A stretch of 64,000 bases of DNA from a virus. The notes beneath the pieces were generated by a model. The model saw only the letters and a list, made by a program, of their open reading frames with translations, was not told where the DNA came from and ran no database searches. The translations under genes and the position numbers were made by a program. Every line of letters starts with the position of its first letter. Positions within the stretch are counted from its first letter, which is position 1. Shown here piece after piece: positions 7,409 to 15,887 of the stretch. The stretch lies in the IMG/VR virus record IMGVR_UViG_3300037258_000283, positions 1-64,000 of that record; one strand, 5' to 3'.

Positions 7409-9628
7409 TCAGTCGTGCCACGGGAAGTCGTCACAGCGAGTGACGACGGGCGACGCCACCCGCGCCGGGGGTCCGAACGGATCGTCCGGCATTATGTCCG
7501 TTTTGGGGTCAGGCAGGGCAGGCAGATCAGGCAGAGCTGGACCTACCCTCCCCATATCCTTATTTCTAGCCCCATCTGACCTCTCACCTGCTTTTATTTC
7601 CCCGACCGGTATGGGGAGGGATTTTATATATGGGCAGGGTAGCTCCAACTCTGCCTGCTCTGCCTGCCGATCAAGGCCCGATTCTTCCCAGTCCGCCATG
7701 ATCCTTACGTTCACGGCACGGGACTTCGTTGCCTCGTTGCGAACCTCCGTCACGCCATTGACGCTGGTCAGACGACCGATGAACTTCTGTCGGCCCATCG
7801 CTGACGCTTTCTGCTCCTCCGCCCAGGCAGAGAACGAGGCGTACAGTTCGATCTTGGAGGCAACTTTGCCTGCGGGCAGATACGAGCCTGCCTGCGCCGG
7901 GGTCACTTCGCACCGCTCCGAGAGCCACTGGCGGACCCTGTCGGAGCGCGTCTCGAAGGTCTGAAGCACCTCCGGTCGTGTCTCTGCGTAACCGCCCCGG
8001 GCATTCCGACGCCTCCAGGCGGCCACCCAGCGGACCAGGATGCCGGGCAGCTCCCCCATGATCGCGTCCTCCACCGCCGGGTCCTCGTGCCCCGCGAAGC
8101 TGTAGGGGAACTCGAACGGCTTGATCCGCTCCATGTACGCGCGGGACGACTCGCCCACCGTCGGCAGCTCGTTCGCGCTGAAGGCGAACAGCGCCTGGTT
8201 GGTGAAGCTGAACTGGCCGCCGTACTTGCGGTCCGCCATGATCAGGTCTTCGCCGGTCAGCATCTTGAAGATCGACAGGTCTTCCACGTGCGCGCTGGAC
8301 AGGTCGGCCGCCGCGTTCAGGATCTTGCCGTACACGTTGGCCGCCGCGAACCGGTTCCCCACCAGCTGGTGCAGGCTCACCGATGAGCAGTTCCCCAGTC
8401 CGGCCACGGCCTGGAGGATGCGCAGCAGGGTGGACTTCCCCGAGCGCGACGGCCCGAAGGCGAACAGTGCCTTGGCGGGCGTGCGTCCGGGGTCCAGCAT
8501 CGTGGACACGACCTCTTCCAGGTCATCGACCTGTGCCGGGCACACGGCCGCCAGCCAGGCTTCGTAGGCCGGGCACAGGGCCGCGCCGTCCCCCCAGCAC
8601 ACCGGCAGCTGGACCGAGGACAGGTGCTCAGGGCCGTGCGGCCCCAGCGTCCCGGTGGCCAGGTCCAGCATCCCGTCCGCCAGGTTCAGCAGCCCGGGAG
8701 CGCCGCGCTCGGGGAGCACCTTGCCGGCCCGGTGCAGGATGCCGAACATCACTTCCTCGATCGCGGCCCGGGACGCCGGCCGGTGCTGTTCCTCCAGCAG
8801 CGCGGACGTGGCCGTGATCATGGCCGATCCGTCGATCCGGTACACGCCGTCCTGGTACAGAGCGATCTTCCGCTCCGCCGTGATGGCCGCCGGCTGCTTC
8901 GCCAGGATCGCCTTCGCGGCCTTCAGTGCCAGCAGCGACCCCTTCTCGAAGTACGGGCTGGAGGACGTGCGCGAGGGTGCCTTGGGCCACACCGTGGACG
9001 CCTGGGTCAGCCAGCGGTCCAGGAACCGGCCGCGCTTCTCCTGCGGCAGCCGGGCCAGTTCGTCGTCCACCCCGCGCTTGCCCAGCGCGCTGGTGACCAC
9101 CAGGTGCACGCTCCGCGCGCCGTTGCGCTCCAGCGCGTCCCGCAGGTCCGACAGGCCGTCGTAGACGTGCCGGTTGCTGGTCACGTCCCCGTCGAAGAGC
9201 AGGTAGACCTCACGTTCCTCCACCCAGTCCAGCGGCAGACCGGACCAGGCCCAGCAGCCGGCCACGCCGTAGACCGCGTAGTGCTCCGGAGCGTGGCTCA
9301 GTACCGCGTACTGCTGCTTGGTCCCCTCCACGACCACCACCGGGCCGGCCGGATCGTCGTCGCGCAGCCGGTTGAACGGGAGCTGCGCGCCCTTCGGCGA
9401 CTCGTACTTGATCGGCTCACCGTCCCTGCCCCGGCGCGGTACGTCGGGCCGCAGCTGGGGCACGCCGTCCTCCGCGCCCGGACCGCGCCACGGGAAGATG
9501 ATCCCCGGCGGCCTGCCGCCGTTGCGGCTGCACACGCCACTCGCGTCCAGCACCTCCGGCGTGATCGCGAAGCGGAGCAGGTAGTCCCGGTGCTCAGGCA
9601 GCAGCGTGCCGTCGGCAGCCTCCGTCAT
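7409..9628 (-). CDS. D5-type primase-helicase (Toprim plus SF3 helicase)
   Basis: 739 residues. The N-terminus has a Toprim-like domain (VVVVEGTKQQYAVL, VYLLFDGDV) as in DUF3854-type proteins. The centre is a D5-like region, then an SF3 helicase with Walker A FGPSRSGKST, Walker B-like KILNAAADLS and the B-prime/C region KYGGQFSFTNQALFAFSANE. It should unwind DNA and prime replication. The C-terminal 80 or so residues are low-complexity (AEQAELELPCPY, GPALPDLPALPDP) and their DNA carries iterons and an AT-rich core, so the tail may exist because of a DNA element under it. The ATG at 9628 follows a start-associated sequence. Confidence 0.92.
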   Translation of the reverse strand: MTEAADGTLLPEHRDYLLRFAITPEVLDASGVCSRNGGRPPGIIFPWRGPGAEDGVPQLRPDVPRRGRDGEPIKYESPKGAQLPFNRLRDDDPAGPVVVVEGTKQQYAVLSHAPEHYAVYGVAGCWAWSGLPLDWVEEREVYLLFDGDVTSNRHVYDGLSDLRDALERNGARSVHLVVTSALGKRGVDDELARLPQEKRGRFLDRWLTQASTVWPKAPSRTSSSPYFEKGSLLALKAAKAILAKQPAAITAERKIALYQDGVYRIDGSAMITATSALLEEQHRPASRAAIEEVMFGILHRAGKVLPERGAPGLLNLADGMLDLATGTLGPHGPEHLSSVQLPVCWGDGAALCPAYEAWLAAVCPAQVDDLEEVVSTMLDPGRTPAKALFAFGPSRSGKSTLLRILQAVAGLGNCSSVSLHQLVGNRFAAANVYGKILNAAADLSSAHVEDLSIFKMLTGEDLIMADRKYGGQFSFTNQALFAFSANELPTVGESSRAYMERIKPFEFPYSFAGHEDPAVEDAIMGELPGILVRWVAAWRRRNARGGYAETRPEVLQTFETRSDRVRQWLSERCEVTPAQAGSYLPAGKVASKIELYASFSAWAEEQKASAMGRQKFIGRLTSVNGVTEVRNEATKSRAVNVRIMADWEESGLDRQAEQAELELPCPYIKSLPIPVGEIKAGERSDGARNKDMGRVGPALPDLPALPDPKTDIMPDDPFGPPARVASPVVTRCDDFPWHD
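7511..7665. other. Candidate replication origin inside the primase gene
   Basis: Three AGGCAG boxes at exact 9-bp steps (7511, 7520, 7529) face two CTGCCT boxes at a 9-bp step (7651, 7660), i.e. inverted iterons. Between them lies an AT-rich tract (TTTTATATATGGG near 7623) and an 11-bp inverted repeat CCCTCCCCATA/TATGGGGAGGG (7546-7556 and 7610-7620). Iterons plus an easily melted core next to an SF3 initiator-helicase is the usual layout of a phage or plasmid origin. Inferred from sequence layout only. Confidence 0.5.
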
Positions 9629-9629
9629 C

Positions 9630-9644
9630 GGTTCCTCGTTCCTC
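9630..9644 (-). promoter_or_regulatory. Start-associated sequence (near-exact copy)
   Basis: GAGGAACGAGGAACC read leftward directly before the primase-helicase ATG at 9628. It differs from the consensus only in the first base. Confidence 0.7.
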
Positions 9645-9674
9645 TGGTCATTGGGATGCGACTGTAGCGCGGAT

Positions 9675-9689
9675 CTGCCTACTCTGCCT
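9675..9689. repeat. CTGCCT iteron pair upstream of the primase gene
   Basis: Two CTGCCT boxes at 9675-9680 and 9684-9689 have the same 9-bp step as the boxes inside the primase gene. They lie between the primase start and the stop of the HTH gene, where a bound initiator could control its own synthesis. Confidence 0.5.
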
Positions 9690-9918
9690 AGCCGGACTCC
9701 CCGAACTCGAACCGGGCGGAGCGGGCCGCGCCCGCCGCCGGATGGCGGGTGGTCGCCGCGTCCAGCTGGTCAGCACTGATCTCCACCCGCCGCGAGCCGC
9801 GCCGCTTGTACCGCGTCAGCGTCCCGTCCCTGAGCATGTTGTCGATGGTCCTCACGTGGACGCCGGCCCGCTGTGCGGCCTGTTCCCGGGTGAGCCACCG
9901 TTCGGTGTCATGGGTCAT
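9688..9918 (-). CDS. AlpA/excisionase-like HTH regulator
   Basis: 76 residues with the MerR-type HTH of AlpA/Xis proteins: WLTREQAAQRAGVHVRTIDN as helix-turn-helix, then LTRYKRRGSRRVEISADQLD as wing. It is the first gene of the leftward arm and borders the divergent promoter region with two repeated boxes, so it probably binds there and controls both arms. With no integrase in view, an excisionase role is less likely than regulation. The ATG at 9918 lies 6 bases after a -10 box and has no ribosome site, so the mRNA may be leaderless. Confidence 0.82.
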   Translation of the reverse strand: MTHDTERWLTREQAAQRAGVHVRTIDNMLRDGTLTRYKRRGSRRVEISADQLDAATTRHPAAGAARSARFEFGESG

Positions 9919-9924
9919 GGCCCG

Positions 9925-9953
9925 ACGGTAGCACCGGTTGCAGTTACGTGCAA
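9925..9953 (-). promoter_or_regulatory. Leftward promoter
   Basis: Read leftward: TTGCAC, a 17-base spacer, then TACCGT, ending 6 bases before ATG 9918. The -35 overlaps the first operator-like repeat. Confidence 0.6.
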
Positions 9954-9972
9954 TGTGTTGCGATCACGTGCA
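9938..9972. promoter_or_regulatory. Two operator-like repeats between divergent promoters
   Basis: TTGCAGTTACGTGCA (9938-9952) and TTGCGATCACGTGCA (9958-9972) are direct repeats with a 20-bp step, about two helical turns. Each covers the -35 box of one of the two divergent promoters. The likely ligand is the HTH protein encoded at 9688-9918. Confidence 0.6.
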
Positions 9973-9987
9973 GGAGTCCCGTAGCGT
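9958..9987 (+). promoter_or_regulatory. Rightward promoter
   Basis: TTGCGA (9958-9963), 18 bases, then TAGCGT (9982-9987), about 40 bases before the first rightward gene. The -35 lies within the second repeat. Confidence 0.55.
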
Positions 9988-10012
9988 GGGGACCGCACCG
10001 ACCGACCGACGA

Positions 10013-10027
10013 CAGGAACGAGGAACC
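10013..10027 (+). promoter_or_regulatory. Start-associated sequence (exact copy)
   Basis: CAGGAACGAGGAACC directly before the ATG at 10030, the first gene of the rightward arm. Confidence 0.75.
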
Positions 10028-10029
10028 AC

Positions 10030-10350
10030 ATGAACGACTACGAGCGGACATGGTACGAGCTGACGGCACAGCTCCCGACTCAGGTCCTGAGCGGGTATTA
10101 CGTGGCCGCGTTCGAAGCCGCTGTCCGTGCCGACCAGCGGGAGCAGGACGCCGCACTGGCGGAGCGCATCAGCTTCGCCGATGTCCCGAAGGCCGGTGAG
10201 TTCTTCGCGTACACGATCCGCAGTGGCACGGCCTGGCACGGCGCGGCCGACGGCGTGGACGTGGAGCCGGTCCGGGCGGACGGCCCGATGACCACGGAAC
10301 AGATCGTGGACGCGGCCATGGGGCTGCTGTCCCGGCTGAAGGGAAACTGA
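10030..10350 (+). CDS. Hypothetical protein, first gene of the rightward arm
   Basis: 106 residues (MNDYERTWYELTAQLPTQVL...), predicted mostly helical with no recognised domain. As the first product of the rightward arm it is probably early-expressed. Its ATG follows an exact start-associated sequence, and the next gene starts 2 bases after its stop. Confidence 0.78.
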   Translation: MNDYERTWYELTAQLPTQVLSGYYVAAFEAAVRADQREQDAALAERISFADVPKAGEFFAYTIRSGTAWHGAADGVDVEPVRADGPMTTEQIVDAAMGLLSRLKGN

Positions 10351-10352
10351 TC

Positions 10353-10598
10353 ATGACGTACGAGGACACCGTCCGCGCAGCCCTGCTGACGGATGACAGC
10401 CAGGTGTGCCGCTGCTGGCCGCACGGACCGGACGACCCGTGCCTGTGTGACGGCCGGTACGCCAGCGGCGCATCCGGCTGCTGCGCCGGGCACGAGCCCG
10501 GGTGCTGCTGCGACATCGGCTGGGACTGCGAACACGATGCCGGACAGCGCGCCGCTGGTGCGAAGTTCTGGGCAGAGCTGAAGGAGGGCAGCCCGTGA
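10353..10598 (+). CDS. Cysteine-rich small protein
   Basis: 81 residues with nine cysteines in two clusters: CRCWPHGPDDPCLCDG and CCAGHEPGCCCDIGWDCEHD. The pattern suggests a metal-binding knuckle. It ends with KFWAELKEG. Metal binding is inferred from the residues; the role is unknown. Confidence 0.72.
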   Translation: MTYEDTVRAALLTDDSQVCRCWPHGPDDPCLCDGRYASGASGCCAGHEPGCCCDIGWDCEHDAGQRAAGAKFWAELKEGSP

Positions 10599-10810
10599 GC
10601 AGCGGCCTGGACGGGACGCTGACCGCGAAGGAGAACGCGTTCCGGCGCACGCTGTGGACCCGCGAAGAGGTGCTGGGCCTCCTGCTGCTCCAGCGCCGCG
10701 ACGACGCGGCTGCGATCCGCGCGAACCCGTTCCCTCAGGTGGACTACGGCCTGTACGAGCTGGGAGTCAAGGACTCCGCCGACCTGATCGACCCGGAGGT
10801 ACGACGCTGA
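10595..10810 (+). CDS. Small hypothetical protein
   Basis: 71 residues from GTG 10595 in a GTGA overlap. Helical (TAKENAFRRTLWTREEVLGL, LLLQRRDDAAAIRANPF). Not recognised; translationally coupled to both neighbours. Confidence 0.68.
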   Translation: MSSGLDGTLTAKENAFRRTLWTREEVLGLLLLQRRDDAAAIRANPFPQVDYGLYELGVKDSADLIDPEVRR

Positions 10811-11016
10811 TGGATCACCTGGACACGGAGACCGCCGACCGGATCGAGGGCATCGTCACCCTGGCGATCACCGCCAAGGGTGCCGCCACACGTGCGGAGG
10901 TGGTCGCCGTGCTGGAGACACTGATCAATAACCCGTTCTTCGCCGACCCGGCGGGCGGGTACCTCCGGGGACTCCGGGTCGCGGTCAGCGCGGTACGGCG
11001 GATGGGAGACAGCTGA
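10810..11016 (+). CDS. Small hypothetical protein
   Basis: 68 residues from ATG 10810, which overlaps the stop before it. The sequence is MDHLDTETADRIEGIVTLAI followed by a helical core. No family recognised. Confidence 0.68.
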   Translation: MDHLDTETADRIEGIVTLAITAKGAATRAEVVAVLETLINNPFFADPAGGYLRGLRVAVSAVRRMGDS

Positions 11017-11471
11017 TGGACGCCGACGATGTGGAGCGCTTGACCGGGCTGGAGCTGGAGCCGTACCAGCGGATGGTCATCAGCGACGCGGTGGTGTCGG
11101 TCGATGGCGTGGAGCTGCCCGATTACACCACCTGGGCGATCACGACGACTGTGCCCGACTTCTGTGCACGGTTCTTCCAGAACAGCGGTCCGGATGTCCT
11201 GGGGTCGTACAGGGTCATTGACGAATGGATGGTCACCGGGCCGCCGGACGTGAAGGAGGCCGTCTGCGACACGCCTCCGGCGGATGCCCTGGAGGCCGTT
11301 CTGCGGGCCGGTGAGCCGCTGCCCCGGCAGACGGTCCACCTGCCAGTGGAACCGACGGAGGCCAACGGCTGGAACGCCTGGTGGTGCCCCGACTGCCGGA
11401 CCGACTGTGCCGCGTCCGACCCCTGCGGCTGCTGCACCGGAAACGGTCCCGAAGACGCGATCCCTGACTGA
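11016..11471 (+). CDS. Hypothetical protein with C-terminal Cys cluster
   Basis: 151 residues. The C-terminus carries WWCPDCRTDCAASDPCGCC, a probable zinc ribbon. The N-terminal part (MDADDVERLTGLELEPYQRM) is not recognised. It starts by overlap at 11016 and ends 18 bases before the helicase gene, so it may work with it. Confidence 0.72.
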   Translation: MDADDVERLTGLELEPYQRMVISDAVVSVDGVELPDYTTWAITTTVPDFCARFFQNSGPDVLGSYRVIDEWMVTGPPDVKEAVCDTPPADALEAVLRAGEPLPRQTVHLPVEPTEANGWNAWWCPDCRTDCAASDPCGCCTGNGPEDAIPD

Positions 11472-11473
11472 CC

Positions 11474-11488
11474 CAGGAACGAGGAACC
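11474..11488 (+). promoter_or_regulatory. Start-associated sequence (exact copy)
   Basis: CAGGAACGAGGAACC directly before the helicase ATG at 11490. Confidence 0.75.
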
Positions 11489-11489
11489 G

Positions 11490-13196
11490 ATGACGCACGA
11501 CATGCTCCCGCTCAGGCCGTTCCAGCGTGAGGCGCTGGACGCTGTGGTGAAGGCACACGCGAGCGGCATGCGCCGTCCCGCTGTCGTGCTCCCAACGGGC
11601 TCGGGCAAGACCTTTTTGTTCTCCCACCTGGCCGCTGAGCACCACGCGGCTACCGGGCAGCGGACGCTCATCCTCACCCACCGTGACGAACTGGCAACTC
11701 AGGCAATGGCGGAAATCAGGGGTGTTGCCCCGCACCTGTCTGTCGGCAAGGTGAAAGCGGAAGACAATGACGTGGACGCGGAGGTGGTCGTTGCCTCCGT
11801 GCAGACCGTCAGCCGGACCGAACGGCTCGCTGCGCTGCTGCGCTCCCAGGCAGGTGGGGAACCGTTCGGCCTGGTGATCCATGACGAATGCCATCACAGT
11901 GCCTCACCCAGCTGGGTACGGATCACCGATGCGTTCCCGGACGCCGGTCATGTCGGTGTCACCGCGACGCTGGCCCGGGGCGACGGCATCGGCCTGGGGT
12001 CGGTCTGGGAGGACGTGGTATACACCAAGTCGATCAAGTGGATGATCTCCCGGGGCTATCTGGTCCAGCCCCGGGGGGTGTCCGTGAAGACGGACCTGGA
12101 CCTGGGCAGTGTCCGCACGGCGGCCGGTGACTACCGGGCCGGGGATCTCGGTAGCGCGATCCAGGACGCGGGTATCCCTGCGGTCATCGCGGGCGCGGTC
12201 CGGGAGCACGCGGCCGGCCGGCGCACGATGGTCTTTCTGCCGACGGTGGCCGCCGCTCACGAGACCGCTGCCGCGATGGAGTGTCTGGGGATCGCTACCG
12301 CCGTGGTGGAGGGAGCGACGCCTACTGGGGAACGGGCGCGGGCGTACGAGCAGTTCCGCACCGGTCGTGTCCAGGCCCTGGTCAACTGCATGGTCCTGAC
12401 CGAGGGCTTCAACGCCCCGTGGGCGGACTGCATCGTCGTCGCCCGCCCCACCCGGTCCGGTCCGCTCTATCAGCAGATCGTCGGACGCGGGCTGCGGACC
12501 TGGCCCGGAAAGACCGACTGCCTGGTACTGGACCTGGTGGGCGCGTCCACAGACAACAAGCTGGTCACCCTGATAGATCTCGAAGAGGGCATGTTCCCGG
12601 GCCGCAAGCCCTGCCGGGAGTGCTGGCGCACCCCGTGCGTCTGCCCCTGCGGGACCTGCGGAGGACCGCGCCCGTGCCCGGACTGCCGCGCGGAGCAGCC
12701 CGGCATCGTCCTGACCGGCACGGGGGAGGAAGTGGACCTGTTCGCCGCGTCGCACTCCGTGTGGCTGCGCACCCGTACAGGGATCATGTTCATCCCGACC
12801 GGGGACAGTGACGTCCTGCTCTGGCCGCGCCGCGACGGTGCCTGGGACGTGGCGGAGGCGCGGACCGAAGCGGCGGCCGGCACCGGCAGGCGCGCCGCCC
12901 GCATGGTCCGGCTGCACGCCGCGCTCCCGATGGAGACGGCCATGGCCTGGTGCGAATCCGAGGCGGAGGACCGGGGCAGTGCGGAGGCGCTGGGCTACCG
13001 CGCCGGGCACCGCGACGCCACCTGGCGCAAGCGCAGGGCCGCCGCCACCCCGGAGCAGCTGGCCCGCTGCACCCGGCTGCGGATCACCGTCCCCGGCGGC
13101 GCGACCAAGGCACAGGTGTCCGACCTGCTGTCGGTGGACGCCGCCAGCCGCCGGATCGACCCGTTCGTCATCCGCGCCGGGCTGGCAACGTCATGA
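11490..13196 (+). CDS. SF2 DEAD/DEAH-box helicase
   Basis: 568 residues. Motif I is VLPTGSGKTFLFSHLA, Ia ILTHRDELATQ, II IHDECHH, III GVTATLARGDG, V LVNCMVLTEGFNAPWADC and VI QQIVGRGLRTWPGK. This is the RecQ/RadD-like SF2 plan used to open DNA or displace proteins. After the helicase core there is a Cys-rich insert (CRECWRTPCVCPCGTCGG, CPDC), probably zinc-binding, then an alpha-helical tail. It is followed by a RecB-like nuclease gene, so a helicase-nuclease recombination or processing unit is plausible. Confidence 0.92.
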   Translation: MTHDMLPLRPFQREALDAVVKAHASGMRRPAVVLPTGSGKTFLFSHLAAEHHAATGQRTLILTHRDELATQAMAEIRGVAPHLSVGKVKAEDNDVDAEVVVASVQTVSRTERLAALLRSQAGGEPFGLVIHDECHHSASPSWVRITDAFPDAGHVGVTATLARGDGIGLGSVWEDVVYTKSIKWMISRGYLVQPRGVSVKTDLDLGSVRTAAGDYRAGDLGSAIQDAGIPAVIAGAVREHAAGRRTMVFLPTVAAAHETAAAMECLGIATAVVEGATPTGERARAYEQFRTGRVQALVNCMVLTEGFNAPWADCIVVARPTRSGPLYQQIVGRGLRTWPGKTDCLVLDLVGASTDNKLVTLIDLEEGMFPGRKPCRECWRTPCVCPCGTCGGPRPCPDCRAEQPGIVLTGTGEEVDLFAASHSVWLRTRTGIMFIPTGDSDVLLWPRRDGAWDVAEARTEAAAGTGRRAARMVRLHAALPMETAMAWCESEAEDRGSAEALGYRAGHRDATWRKRRAAATPEQLARCTRLRITVPGGATKAQVSDLLSVDAASRRIDPFVIRAGLATS

Positions 13197-13561
13197 TCCC
13201 CGACGCTGACGCACAGCGCCGGGAGGCCGACAACTCCGCGCTGCGCGGCGGCCACCGGGCTGACGCCTGCCCGCGCCGGGTGTCGGTGGAGACCTACGGG
13301 GACGCCGGGCATCCGCACTGGTGGCACGGCGACTGCCAGTCCCCGGGAGCAGACCCGGCCAAGAGTGCCGGTGCCCCGACCGACCGACCGACCCCGCGTG
13401 AGGCACGGCTGCTGTCCCAGGCTTTCGAGACCTTCGCGGCGGCTCTGAACCGCCGCTCCGACACCATGACCGGCCGCAGGATGCCGCAGGCCGCGCACGC
13501 ACTGAGCCAGGCGGCGGACGCCGCGCTGGAGACCGCTGATGTGTACCGGAGGATGACGTAG
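13193..13561 (+). CDS. Hypothetical protein between helicase and nuclease
   Basis: 122 residues starting at ATG 13193 in an ATGA overlap. The N-terminal half is His/Trp-rich (GDAGHPHWWHGDCQSPG), the rest helical (EARLLSQAFETFAAALNRRS). Not recognised. Coupling on both sides suggests it works with the helicase and nuclease. Confidence 0.7.
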   Translation: MIPDADAQRREADNSALRGGHRADACPRRVSVETYGDAGHPHWWHGDCQSPGADPAKSAGAPTDRPTPREARLLSQAFETFAAALNRRSDTMTGRRMPQAAHALSQAADAALETADVYRRMT

Positions 13562-15843
13562 TGACCCAGGAACCGAGGACGACCGGCACATGCCGCGAGT
13601 GCGGCAAGGAGGACATCACCCTGACATCGTGGGGAGCTGTCCGCGTTCATGGTCCCCGAGATGAACGCTGCGAGGGCAGCGGGAAGCTGCCGGACACCGG
13701 GGACGACGACGTGTCGAAATTCTGTGTCCTCTGCCGGAGCGGCGAACATGATCGCACGGCTCACGCCTCGCCGGAGGCCGATGCTGCCCGCGCCCGGATC
13801 GCGGCCGGACCGTCCGCCGGACCCAATCCGTACCGGCCGCCGCTGTCCACGGAGCAGCCGTTCTACTGCGGCGTGTGCATCGGCTGCGGCAGGGACGCCC
13901 GTCCCGGGGGCCTGGGGTGCACCGAGTGCACGGAGCAGTACGGGGAGGAACAGCTTCGCGCCTGGAATGATGACGTACCCGTAGGGCCGCTGCCCACGGA
14001 GCAGCCGTCCTGGGACGGCGTTGATCCCTGGCACAACGACCCGCCGACGGAACGCGACGTCCGGGACGCTGAACGCGTGCTGATGTCCGGAGCACCGGAC
14101 GACGTCCTGAGCGCCGCCTACGGTGTGCTGGACGATGCGCAGGCCCGGGGCACCTACCCCGCCGCCTCCGCGCCTGCGGACCCCGGTCCGGAGGAAGAGG
14201 ACCCGTTCGCCTCCCCGGCGGCCGTGGTGCCCGACAGGGGGCCGTGGTTCGCGTCCCGCTACGACGGGGACTGTGACGGCTGCGGGGCCGACTTCGGCGA
14301 GGGCGACGACATCCGCGCCGACGGCTCCGGCGGCTGGGAGGCGAAGGACTGCTGCGGGGAGGACGCCGCGCCGGCGCGGGAGGACGTGCCGCGCCGGATC
14401 ACCCCGAAGGTCCCGCTGAACGGCAACCACCGCTACGTCATGCCGCATCCGCAGAACCCGCGCAAGCAGTGGACCGCCCAGCGGGTGACCACGTTCACGA
14501 AGCTCGCCAGCGAGACCTTCGCGCTGGAGCAGTGGGCGTTGCGGAACGTGGCCGTCGGCATGGCCGTGGACCCGTCCCTGGTGACCCGGATCAGGGCCAT
14601 GCTGGAGGAGGCCCCGGACGGCGACGGTCCGGCGGAGCTGGTGTCCAAGCGGCGTCCAGCGATCGAAGCCGTGGTCACCGACGCCAAGACGGCCGCCGGG
14701 GACAAGGACAGGGCGCGCAAGGGCACCCGGAGCCACAAGCTGGCCGAAGAGCTGGACGCCGGTCACCGGACCCTGGACCAGGTGCCGCCGGAGTACCGCG
14801 CCGACCTGGCGGTGTACCTAGAGGCATGCCAGGCAGCCGGGTACACCATGCTGTCCCACCTGATCGAGCGGACCACGGGGTCGGTGGCGTACGGGGTCAT
14901 GGGCACGTTCGACCGGGTGGTCCGCTGCCCTGACGGCCTGTACCGGGTGTTCGACCAGAAGACGGGAAAGATCCGGTACGGGCAGAAGGAGATTGCCGCG
15001 CAGCTGGCCTGCTACGTGACCGGCTGCAACGAGACCGGTATTGCGCAGCACGACGGAATCGGCGACCCGAAGGACTGGGAGTCGTGGCGCTGGGTGCCGC
15101 TGACCGATGATCAGGGCCGTCCGATCACCGTGGAGACCGACTACGGGATCGTGGCCCACGTCCCCTACGGCCAGGGTGAGTGCACGCTGTACCCGGTGCC
15201 GCTGGACGTCGGCCGTGAGGCGATGAACCGCTGCCGGGACAACCGCGAGTGGCAGAAGTCGGACGCCTGCTTCGGCTCGCCGATCCCGGTGCCCGCGCTG
15301 GACGACGTGCCCGATCCCGGGGAGCTGCCCGGCTCCGTGCCGGAGCTGGTCAGCGCCGGATACGACAAGGCCACGGTTGCCGCCACGGTCGCCGGGGACA
15401 CGCTGGACGTCGGCCGCCCGGCTGAGCCGTTCTGGGAGCACACCGAGTGGGTGCGCCGGTTCAGCGGCGTGGCCGCGTCCGCCGACGCCCGCGCCCTGTA
15501 CTTGGAGTACGCGGCCGACCCGCACCACGACCCGCAGACGCTGGCGGAGCTGGCGGCCCTGGCGACGGCGGCACTGGCCCGGGCGAAGGCGGCTGCGGCC
15601 CGGCCGCAGGCCCCGGAGCCGGCAAAGGCCCCGTTCGTGCCCGTGGAGCCGGTGGAACTCCCCTGGACCGACGCCGGTGCCGCGCTGCCGACCTGGGAGC
15701 AGCGGTTCGGCTCGGTGACCACGAAGGCCGGAGCCCGGGAGCTGTACCTGGAGTACACGGCCGCGCAGGACGGCGGCTCCCCGGGCGGGCACCTGGACGC
15801 GCTGGTGCGGATCGCGAACGCCGCTCTGGCCCGGCGCGCTTGA
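13561..15843 (+). CDS. RecB-like PD-(D/E)XK nuclease with zinc ribbons
   Basis: 760 residues. The N-terminus has CRECGKEDI and later CGVCIGCGRD and CDGCGADFGEGDD, which look like zinc ribbons. The nuclease core at about 385-500 has KGTRSHKLAEEL (His), MGTFDRVV (Asp), YRVFDQKTGK (D-x-K) and KEIAAQLACYV (Q-xxx-Y). The order and spacing match Cas4/RecB-type exonucleases. The C-terminal third has two related segments ending ALYLEYAADP and ELYLEYTAAQ. It probably resects DNA ends for recombination. The GTG start at 13561 overlaps the TAG before it. Confidence 0.85.
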   Translation: MTQEPRTTGTCRECGKEDITLTSWGAVRVHGPRDERCEGSGKLPDTGDDDVSKFCVLCRSGEHDRTAHASPEADAARARIAAGPSAGPNPYRPPLSTEQPFYCGVCIGCGRDARPGGLGCTECTEQYGEEQLRAWNDDVPVGPLPTEQPSWDGVDPWHNDPPTERDVRDAERVLMSGAPDDVLSAAYGVLDDAQARGTYPAASAPADPGPEEEDPFASPAAVVPDRGPWFASRYDGDCDGCGADFGEGDDIRADGSGGWEAKDCCGEDAAPAREDVPRRITPKVPLNGNHRYVMPHPQNPRKQWTAQRVTTFTKLASETFALEQWALRNVAVGMAVDPSLVTRIRAMLEEAPDGDGPAELVSKRRPAIEAVVTDAKTAAGDKDRARKGTRSHKLAEELDAGHRTLDQVPPEYRADLAVYLEACQAAGYTMLSHLIERTTGSVAYGVMGTFDRVVRCPDGLYRVFDQKTGKIRYGQKEIAAQLACYVTGCNETGIAQHDGIGDPKDWESWRWVPLTDDQGRPITVETDYGIVAHVPYGQGECTLYPVPLDVGREAMNRCRDNREWQKSDACFGSPIPVPALDDVPDPGELPGSVPELVSAGYDKATVAATVAGDTLDVGRPAEPFWEHTEWVRRFSGVAASADARALYLEYAADPHHDPQTLAELAALATAALARAKAAAARPQAPEPAKAPFVPVEPVELPWTDAGAALPTWEQRFGSVTTKAGARELYLEYTAAQDGGSPGGHLDALVRIANAALARRA

Positions 15844-15867
15844 CTTCGTCGTACCTACAGGTACGAT
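15840..15867 (+). promoter_or_regulatory. Promoter with an internal operator-like palindrome
   Basis: TTGACT (15840-15845), 16 bases, then TACGAT (15862-15867). The -35 overlaps the stop codon of the nuclease gene. A perfect inverted repeat GTACCT-AC-AGGTAC (15851-15864) fills the spacer and touches the -10, the classic place for a repressor. Confidence 0.65.
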
Positions 15868-15887
15868 TAAGGCGCGTACTGCTGAAC

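Noticed and set aside
9688-9918. Excisionase of an integrated prophage
   Set aside because: No integrase or attachment core was found in the window; a regulator at the divergent promoter fits better.
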